Below, piece after piece: positions 5,310-10,325 of a DNA stretch of 10,325 bases (positions are counted from its first letter, which is position 1; the number at the start of each line of letters is the position of its first letter). The notes below the pieces were generated by a model. That model worked only from the letters and a program-made list of their open reading frames with translations. It had not been told where the DNA came from and ran no database searches. Both the position numbers and the translations under genes were made by a program. The DNA is from Bacillota bacterium (lineage in GTDB: Bacteria; Bacillota; Syntrophomonadia; Syntrophomonadales; Syntrophomonadaceae): positions 1 to 10,325 of the forward strand of contig JAGFXV010000023.1 of assembly GCA_017861475.1 (NCBI GenBank), in the 5' to 3' direction.

Positions 5310-7493
5310 CTAATAATTGCTCTTCTGGCTGGCGGTCGTCAAGGTACGGACCAGAACGGCGGCAGCTTCACCGCGGGTGGTCTGATGGGAAGCATTGAAA
5401 TTAACGCCGTCTCCTTTGATTATCCCCAAACCCCAGGTCAAAGCTGCGTAGCCTTTCAAATCAGCGTTCAGGGTGGAGAAATCCCGGTAGGGCGCCTGCA
5501 GCGCCGGAGAAGGCATTTTGGCTATAAATTCCACATCCAGCATCCGGACCATCAGCTGTGCCAGCAGCCCGGTGGTCATGACGGTTTTCGCATCCATTTT
5601 CTCTTTCAGCCATTTGTTGCGTACCGCCTGGTCAATGATCTCCTCGTCAGTTACGGTACTGGGGTTGTAATAACCGCTTTGGGCCATGATCATGGCACGC
5701 AGCATGGTCACCAGATTGATTTGTTCCTGGGGATGGAAAGCGGTGTCGTATTCACTCATGATTCCTGCCTGACCCAGCATGGAGATCTCCTTCTCCGCAA
5801 AAAGTCCGGCAATGTCGTTAAAAGCATGTGGCTGCAGACTATCGGCCACCGGTGTCCCATCCCAGTTCAGCGGCTCGCCGCTCTGCGCATCGATAATGTT
5901 GCTCTGCCGGGCAGGGACTGCGGCCCGGGGAACATAAACCAGTTTGTATTCACCGGAAGTTTCACTTCTCATGGTTGTCTGTGGATAGATCAACTCATAT
6001 TGCAGCGTCAGCGGCTGATTCTGCAGATACATTTGCACGGCTTTGTCCATGCCCATGACCTTGGCCGGGTCGGGGAACTGCAGAGACGGCCAGATATAGC
6101 TGTAGGAAGTGATCTGTTTGCTGCGGCCGTCAACGGTGATACGAATGCCATGCGTCGGACAGGGAATGTCGTTCTCCACGCGGGTAAACATAAACTGCCA
6201 TTGATCCGGATTGCCTGCTTCCTTACTGTAGATCTCCTGGTAAGTGTCCTTCTCCAGTCGCACCGATTTCTGTTTTTCCGGCTGGATCCTGCTCATAAAA
6301 TCGCGGGCGATTTTTTCCGCGGCAGATTTGTCCAGCGTCGGTTTTACTTCGCTCGAATTGCGCCGGTCAATATAGAAATTCATAATCTCCCCGGTCACAG
6401 CATCAACCTGGGCACTGACATAAATATATGTCTGGGCGTCCGCATCGCTGCGCCAGTTGAGGTTCCAGATACGTTTCTCCGGATCCTGATAATCTTTGTA
6501 TAAATTGGCTTCTTGCAGTTTGCTGTCGGACGGTATCGTCACCCATTGTTTTACGACCGAAACAGCTTTCTCCTGGGAAATAAGATTGAGTGTATTATCG
6601 ATTTCTGCTTGCTCCTGCGGGCTTAAATCAGCTTGCGGACTGTTCATACTCTTCTCGGCGGACCCCATTCCCTCGACATCATTGATTCCGTATATATTCT
6701 GATTTTCCATCGGCTTGCCGCTGACGGCGTCAATAACTCCGCCGGAGGAATGTGTCAGACGGTAAACCAGGCGGGGCTGAACTTTTTCCCCTGCACTGCG
6801 GATCGTATATTCGGGCGCAACAAAATATTGCAGTTCCAGCATATTGTTGGAGGCAAACGCCGCTGCTGCCTGCTCAGCGGATATATATTCGGCTTTGGCA
6901 GGAATGACTTTGTCAGACCAGTTCAGATTGTAGCTGTTCACTGTGCCATTGCTGCTGCTGATCTGGATGGTGACCCCCTCGTCTCCTACCGGTACCTGAT
7001 TGGCCATCCTCTGCCAGTGCAGCTCATACTGTCCCCCTTCCCAACTGCTCAGGGGGATGATCTGCTGGTTGGGTACATATTGCAGATAAGCGACCCGGTC
7101 GGGGATCAGTTTTTTAAGCAGATCGAGACCGATTTTTTGCGCTTGCTCGATCGAAACAGCCGGGATCTCAGTCGTCTGACGACCCTGTCTGTAGATATGC
7201 ATGGAGGTGATGACGCCGGTGGTGGCGTTGACTTCGGCGTTCATGGATCCTTTCATGTTTTGCTTGTCAGTCCAGTTCAATGTCCAGATCTGACCGTTGT
7301 CACTGCTGCGAAAGCCGGACGTAAACTCCGTGTACTCTGCGGGTACGGTAAAATTCTGTTTAACCTTCTGGATGGCCTGTTCCAGCGACAGCGCCGGTTT
7401 ATTTTCCGCCGCCATGACACCAGTCGGCAGCATGGCAAACAACATCAGGACCATCACCAGCAGGCTCATTCCTCTGCGTAAACGATTGTTCAT
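5310..7493 (-). CDS. Secreted YcdB/YcdC-repeat protein with C-terminal SLH domains
   Basis: The protein has 727 residues from the ATG at 7493, with AGGAGA about 9 nt upstream; the in-frame GTG at 7499 sits too close to it. A classical signal peptide (RLRR, hydrophobic core, VMA before AENKP) ends near residue 28. Residues 35-262 and 304-542 are two diverged copies of one module. Each has a helix (SLEQAIQKVKQNF; SQEKAVSVVKQWV), an IW-x-LNW strand, a VTG turn, a second AAEKIA-type helix, and an IDA-x-SG-x-P end, like the YcdB/YcdC (DUF4901, PepSY-like) domains. Three SLH-type repeats follow (558-605, a degenerate one about 617-660, and 669-717), which would bind secondary cell-wall polymer. The protein is expected on the cell surface. 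PepSY-like modules are often peptidase-inhibitory, but the role here is unknown. It appears monocistronic. Confidence 0.85.
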   Translation of the reverse strand: MNNRLRRGMSLLVMVLMLFAMLPTGVMAAENKPALSLEQAIQKVKQNFTVPAEYTEFTSGFRSSDNGQIWTLNWTDKQNMKGSMNAEVNATTGVITSMHIYRQGRQTTEIPAVSIEQAQKIGLDLLKKLIPDRVAYLQYVPNQQIIPLSSWEGGQYELHWQRMANQVPVGDEGVTIQISSSNGTVNSYNLNWSDKVIPAKAEYISAEQAAAAFASNNMLELQYFVAPEYTIRSAGEKVQPRLVYRLTHSSGGVIDAVSGKPMENQNIYGINDVEGMGSAEKSMNSPQADLSPQEQAEIDNTLNLISQEKAVSVVKQWVTIPSDSKLQEANLYKDYQDPEKRIWNLNWRSDADAQTYIYVSAQVDAVTGEIMNFYIDRRNSSEVKPTLDKSAAEKIARDFMSRIQPEKQKSVRLEKDTYQEIYSKEAGNPDQWQFMFTRVENDIPCPTHGIRITVDGRSKQITSYSYIWPSLQFPDPAKVMGMDKAVQMYLQNQPLTLQYELIYPQTTMRSETSGEYKLVYVPRAAVPARQSNIIDAQSGEPLNWDGTPVADSLQPHAFNDIAGLFAEKEISMLGQAGIMSEYDTAFHPQEQINLVTMLRAMIMAQSGYYNPSTVTDEEIIDQAVRNKWLKEKMDAKTVMTTGLLAQLMVRMLDVEFIAKMPSPALQAPYRDFSTLNADLKGYAALTWGLGIIKGDGVNFNASHQTTRGEAAAVLVRTLTTASQKSNY

Positions 7494-7570
7494 CCTCACA
7501 CTCTCCTGTCATAAATAAGTACAATGTTTCACCCCTGAAGATCCGTTCTGTCTTCCCTGCCTTTAAAACA

Positions 7571-7606
7571 CACTTGAGTGGTGCACCCCACGTGGTCGGG
7601 ATTATA
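7571..7606 (-). promoter_or_regulatory. Promoter region with adjoining dyads for the S-layer-protein gene
   Basis: An exact TATAAT lies on the minus strand at 7606-7601; no good -35 is seen. Immediately downstream, around the expected start, are three abutting dyads: CCACGTGG (7588-7595), GGTGCACC (7580-7587) and CACTTGAGTG (7571-7580). This is a plausible operator or leader hairpin region. The leader to the ATG would be about 100 nt. Confidence 0.4.
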
Positions 7607-7671
7607 TAACTCCCAGAATTATCTTCTATACCCATTTACGGTTTCGGTCTGCTTACCTTACACGTACAGTC

Positions 7672-7701
7672 AAAAAAACCCGGGGATCAAATACCCCGGG
7701 T
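7672..7701 (-). terminator. Intrinsic terminator of the small membrane-protein gene
   Basis: Read on the minus strand, ACCCGGGG pairs with CCCCGGGT around an 8-nt loop, and a run of seven T follows. It starts 12 nt after the stop codon of the upstream minus-strand gene. Confidence 0.92.
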
Positions 7702-7713
7702 CTGCTGAAATAT

Positions 7714-8175
7714 TTACGCGTCTTCAAAACCGCCGGCTCGTAATTTTCTTTGAAAATAGATAAAGATCGGAAAAGGAATAATGATCCACCCCATGCTCTT
7801 GATCAGACTGTTGGTGGCCCGTTCAGTTTGCCTTTGTTTCTCCGCTGCGACCATCGCATCATAGTTTTCTTTCAATTGTTTCTCGGTCATTTTGCTGACA
7901 TCACCGGCGGAAGCTTCCATTTTTGCCCCGCCTTGCTTAAATTCTTCAAAAGACTGGTAATAACCGGTGGGAGCGACCATATCAGCGATCGCCATAAAAG
8001 CAGCTACTCCCCCGCCAATGGTCATCATCAAGGTTGCAAACAGTACCAGGTAAACATAAACCTTCTTAATCACTTCATCGCCTCCATTTTTGGATTCACT
8101 TTTAGCCCCGGCAATAATCAAGCCAGCCAATGCCAGAATTCCGCACAGTACCAATAAAGATACCACCATGCTCAT
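7714..8175 (-). CDS. Small membrane protein of unknown function (DUF5671-like)
   Basis: The protein has 153 residues from the ATG at 8175, preceded by GAGGTGG; an in-frame GTG at 8202 lacks a ribosome binding site, and a second ATG at 8169 is also possible. Three hydrophobic segments are visible: residues 3-23, 38-66 (VYVYLVLFATLMMTIGGGVAAFMAIADMV) and 129-141 (WIIIPFPIFIYF). The second opens with a Lys-Lys then a Tyr-rich start, as in DUF5671-type proteins. A charged, partly helical stretch (75-125, rich in Glu, Lys and Gln) separates the last two. I do not recognise a function; the DUF5671 likeness is only suggestive. It has its own promoter and terminator, so it is probably a single-gene transcript, separated from the DUF4405 gene by a REP-type hairpin. 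Confidence 0.65.
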   Translation of the reverse strand: MSMVVSLLVLCGILALAGLIIAGAKSESKNGGDEVIKKVYVYLVLFATLMMTIGGGVAAFMAIADMVAPTGYYQSFEEFKQGGAKMEASAGDVSKMTEKQLKENYDAMVAAEKQRQTERATNSLIKSMGWIIIPFPIFIYFQRKLRAGGFEDA

Positions 8176-8222
8176 ATGCCACCTCAATTCCGCATTTTGC
8201 ACTGTATATCAACTATATGCTC

Positions 8223-8228
8223 ATTATA
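8223..8228 (-). promoter_or_regulatory. -10 box of the small membrane-protein gene
   Basis: An exact TATAAT on the minus strand lies 48 nt upstream of the chosen ATG. The -35 region (TGTTTT) is poor. Confidence 0.4.
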
Positions 8229-8253
8229 GCCGATTACTTTCACCAAAAACAGA

Positions 8254-8363
8254 AAGTTGACAGTGGGGACGGTCCTTTTCGCGCAAGTCGGGGACGGTTA
8301 GTGCTTGCGTGAAAATGGTCTCACGCGCAAGCAAGAACCGTCCCCGACTTGCGCGACTTGCGC
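8254..8363. repeat. Large REP-like palindromic element
   Basis: Perfectly complementary 21-nt arms lie at 8279-8299 and 8336-8356, each containing the GGGGACGGTT/AACCGTCCCC core. Inside, GCTTGCG pairs with CGCAAGC and TGA with TCA around a short loop, giving an almost continuous hairpin. Flanking it are a second GGGGACGGT copy (8264-8272) and a tandem duplication of GACTTGCGC (8346-8354 and 8355-8363). Part of the unit recurs at the right edge of the window. It lies 11 nt after the stop of the DUF4405 gene, so it may also shape that mRNA's 3' end. No transposase is present here. Confidence 0.8.
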
Positions 8364-8366
8364 ATA

Positions 8367-9323
8367 CTATTGAACGTAAGTCGCTTGATATTGCTGCTGG
8401 GCTGCTTCCAGTTGGGGAATACCGCGGTCACATCGTAAACTTAGCAGAGAGCAATGTTTCTCACAAGCATCGCAGAACAAGCTGCTCAGGTAAGTATTCA
8501 GAGAAGGTTTGTCATCGCTGCTGCCGGAGCTGATGCTGCTATTCGAAGATGTATCGCTGCTCTGCTCTGATTGAGTGAGACTGTCACCGCTATCCGTGAC
8601 TGAATTGTCGTCAGTGGTTGGATTTGAATACTGGGGAGCGTTGTCTTCATAGTAGACATTACCGCCCTGTTCCCAGCCGTGACCATGTCCATGTCCGTTG
8701 CGGGGACGATCCGCATAATAGTTATCCTGGTTTTGAACGGATTCCTGCTGGCCCTTGTCGTTGGCTGCGGTATTCGCGCTGGAAATCTCCTTGGAGAATG
8801 CGCCGGTTTGCGTATACAAAAGACTGAGAATCAGTAAAATCCCTGCCATGCTCAGTCCTGCCCTGGCCCATGCCGGTCGGGCCGGAGCCTTGAACAGTTT
8901 GGGTACGTTTTTCTTGATAAACTGCCAGTGCAGAACAATATGCAGCCCGAATAAACCGATACATGCATAGGAAACCCATTTATGCACGTCGACCAGCGTG
9001 TGACTGATCATTTCATCGGAGGGAAACAGAACCATGGAGATCTGTACGCCTGTAATGATGATCGTCGCTACCGCCAGCAAAGATACGGTGTTGAGCAGAT
9101 AAAATAGCCTGGGTTTGGTTTTCATCCGGGGATTGAAAAGATTTTTGGTGATGCTTTTGACCCATGACCAATTGAGGACGATATGGTAAATGAGCAATCC
9201 GCCCATGACCAGCCCGGCGATTTCATGAAAGGTAAAGCCGGTGTCCTTTGCATATAACAAAGCAATAAACAATATGGTCAGAACGATATCCAAAATCAGT
9301 TTGGTACGATTTCGTTCCTGCAT
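8367..9323 (-). CDS. DUF4405 haem-b-type membrane protein with C-terminal four-cysteine motif
   Basis: The protein has 318 residues from the ATG at 9323; an in-frame ATG at 9338 lies over the GGAGGA that serves this start. Helices are at about residues 8-25, 33-51, 73-100, 112-133 and 155-171. Conserved His residues (FHEIAG His33, IYHIVLNW His47, DVHKWV His114, GLHIVLHW His128 and His132) sit as in DUF4405/cytochrome-b561-like proteins and could ligate two haems. Then follows a long hydrophilic linker with HGHGHG (211-216) and a Ser/Asp-rich part. The tail is FCDACEKHCSLLSLRC, giving Cys284-x2-Cys287-x3-Cys291-x6-Cys298, a pattern that could hold an iron-sulfur cluster or zinc. A redox role at the membrane is inferred. 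It is divergent from ylmH. Confidence 0.75.
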   Translation of the reverse strand: MQERNRTKLILDIVLTILFIALLYAKDTGFTFHEIAGLVMGGLLIYHIVLNWSWVKSITKNLFNPRMKTKPRLFYLLNTVSLLAVATIIITGVQISMVLFPSDEMISHTLVDVHKWVSYACIGLFGLHIVLHWQFIKKNVPKLFKAPARPAWARAGLSMAGILLILSLLYTQTGAFSKEISSANTAANDKGQQESVQNQDNYYADRPRNGHGHGHGWEQGGNVYYEDNAPQYSNPTTDDNSVTDSGDSLTQSEQSSDTSSNSSISSGSSDDKPSLNTYLSSLFCDACEKHCSLLSLRCDRGIPQLEAAQQQYQATYVQ

Positions 9324-9396
9324 TTTAAATTCCTCCATATCAGATTTGAATTTTAACCTATCGATAGTTTATCCGGCGAATATGAATTTCCCGTGA

Positions 9397-9416
9397 AATA
9401 ATTCTTAAGAATTATT
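9397..9416. promoter_or_regulatory. Perfect 20-bp palindrome, probable operator
   Basis: AATAATTCTTAAGAATTATT is exactly self-complementary and lies in the divergent DUF4405/ylmH intergenic region. A smaller palindrome, CTATCGATAG, is at 9358-9367. Length and symmetry suit a dimeric winged-helix or Fur-type repressor, but I cannot name the protein. Confidence 0.5.
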
Positions 9417-9440
9417 AATAGAAAGTTGCTAAAATTAATC

Positions 9441-9481
9441 AAAAGTGGACAGATGGGGACGTACCCCGATTGTCAACTTTT
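9441..9481. repeat. REP-like hairpin in the ylmH leader
   Basis: Four paired blocks are symmetric: AAAAGT/ACTTTT, GACA/TGTC and GGGG/CCCC, with a single mismatch and a GAT/GAT internal loop, around ACGTA. It shares ATGGGGAC with the element at about 635. It ends 38 nt before the ylmH start codon and is followed by T-rich sequence, so in the plus direction it could attenuate transcription. Confidence 0.6.
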
Positions 9482-9518
9482 TCACACTTTTCCAGGGAAG
9501 TCGAAGGGGGTGGTGGCC

Positions 9519-10295
9519 ATGAACCAATATTTGCTGAATCTGGCTGTCAACGCAGAGGAAAGACAACTGCTGGCCCGGCTGGACGAGCTGGCCCGTAAGG
9601 CTTCGCAGGGAACGGCAGGCCGGAGCGATTTTTTGGATCTTCGCCAGCAGGTTTTGGCCGAGGCAGTTGCAGCCCAGTATGGAGAAATCGTCTGGCAAAT
9701 TGACGGAGGATTTGAAGGCGCGGAGCGCAAGCGTTTGCTGCTCGGTCCGGCCTGGGAAAATGACGACCTGGATAATCAAATCCAGTGCCTGCATATAAAA
9801 AGCACCGACAAAATGGGATCGTCGCCGGGACATCGGGACTATCTGGGCGCCATCATGAATCTTGGCCTCAAGCGAGAGAAATTCGGCGACATCCTTGTAC
9901 AGGAGCGGGAAGCTTTCGTCATGGCCGACCGAAGCATGAGCGCCTATCTCTGCCAGCAGCTTGAACGGGTGGGACACAGCAAAGTGACTACCGAAGTGAT
10001 TGCCATGAAAGATCTGCAGCTTCCTGAAGCAGCCCCACAGCAGATCACCTGTACCGTTTCCGCATTGCGTCTGGACGCGGTATTGGCTGCCGCCTGCCGG
10101 ATATCGCGGGCAGCAGCAGTGGAGCTGATTGAAGCTGGTCAGGTGCGGTTAAACCACCAGGTGATAGAGAAAAACGCCTCATTATTGGAAGAAGCGGATT
10201 TGCTCTCGGTACGGGGCTACGGCCGTATCCGCGTGGATGAAGTGGAAGGCGTCAGCAAAAAAGGCCGCCTGCGGATACGCCTGTCCAAATGGTAA
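9519..10295 (+). CDS. ylmH: YlmH, S4-domain ribosome-associated RNA-binding protein
   Basis: The protein has 258 residues, as in B. subtilis YlmH. The start ATG at 9519 follows AAGGGGGTG at a good spacing; the frame is open further upstream but runs through the hairpin. The N-terminal half shows the family core: an HIKSTDKMGSSPGHRDYLGAIMNLGLKREKFGDILV stretch at residues 92-127 and AFVMADRSMSAYL. The S4 domain spans about 182-245 (SALRLDAVLAAACRISRAAAVELIEAGQVRLNHQ, then GRIRVDEV), with a basic tail. YlmH is reported to bind 50S-peptidyl-tRNA complexes and to act like RqcP in ribosome-associated quality control. The family usually lies in the ylmD-sepF-ylmG-ylmH-divIVA division cluster; here the left neighbour is unrelated and REP-like sequence follows, so it appears detached. 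Confidence 0.92.
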   Translation: MNQYLLNLAVNAEERQLLARLDELARKASQGTAGRSDFLDLRQQVLAEAVAAQYGEIVWQIDGGFEGAERKRLLLGPAWENDDLDNQIQCLHIKSTDKMGSSPGHRDYLGAIMNLGLKREKFGDILVQEREAFVMADRSMSAYLCQQLERVGHSKVTTEVIAMKDLQLPEAAPQQITCTVSALRLDAVLAAACRISRAAAVELIEAGQVRLNHQVIEKNASLLEEADLLSVRGYGRIRVDEVEGVSKKGRLRIRLSKW

Positions 10296-10296
10296 C

Positions 10297-10325
10297 CCCG
10301 CGCAAGTCAAGAACCGTCCCCAACT
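10297..10325. repeat. Partial REP-like unit at the right edge
   Basis: The sequence from 10299 onward repeats 8324-8349 (CGCGCAAG, AAGAACCGTCCCC, ACT) with one inserted T and one G-to-A change. The element continues beyond the window, so its partner arm is not visible. Confidence 0.7.

Noticed and set aside
5385..6503. 372-residue plus-strand open frame
   Set aside because: It is antisense to the S-layer-protein gene, whose frame has a signal peptide, repeats and SLH domains; this frame has no ribosome binding site or recognisable motif.
6633..7481. 282-residue plus-strand open frame
   Set aside because: It is a shadow opposite the N-terminal half of the S-layer-protein gene, with no independent support.
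8254..8363. CRISPR array
   Set aside because: The repeats are palindromic arms and short tandem duplications without regular repeat-spacer units.

Overview
The window looks like a chromosomal segment of a low-to-mid GC Gram-positive anaerobe, most likely a clostridial Firmicute (Peptococcaceae-like). The grounds are strong purine-rich ribosome binding sites on nearly every gene, an S-layer-anchored secreted protein, a YlmH homologue, a VanZ-like protein, a DUF4405 membrane cytochrome-like protein, and an exact 16-bp copy of the Firmicute ParB site parS (2811-2826). The genus-level guess is inference.

Layout. 1-515 (+) is the 3' part of a secreted Gly/Pro-rich protein of unknown function. It converges, across a hairpin-rich gap, on a minus-strand group read from right to left: a cytidylate-kinase-like protein with an extra C-terminal nuclease-like domain (1908-2837), a divergent hypoxanthine phosphoribosyltransferase that overlaps its stop codon by one base (1378-1908), and a stand-alone XdhC C-terminal Rossmann domain (731-1264). 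parS lies inside the first codons of the kinase-like gene. An AT-rich divergent region (2838-3168) carries a promoter for that group and, on the other strand, a well-placed promoter for a large structured RNA (about 3169-3502). That RNA has paired 5' and 3' ends, a nested long-range helix, several hairpins and a U-tract at its 3' end. A VanZ-like gene converges on it.

From 4058 to 4364 lie three consecutive palindromes, followed by an RluA-family pseudouridine synthase (4365-5261, +). A bidirectional terminator separates this from a large minus-strand secreted protein with a duplicated YcdB/YcdC-type region and C-terminal SLH repeats (5310-7493). Further right on the minus strand are a small three-helix membrane protein (7714-8175) and a DUF4405 haem-type membrane protein with a C-terminal four-cysteine motif (8367-9323). 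The divergent plus-strand gene is ylmH (9519-10295).

REP-like GGGGAC palindromes recur at about 637, 8279, 9441 and the right edge, pointing to a dispersed repeat family in this genome. The strongest candidates for something not previously described are the structured RNA at 3169-3502 and the translationally coupled kinase/nuclease-like plus altered-HPRT pair with its embedded parS.
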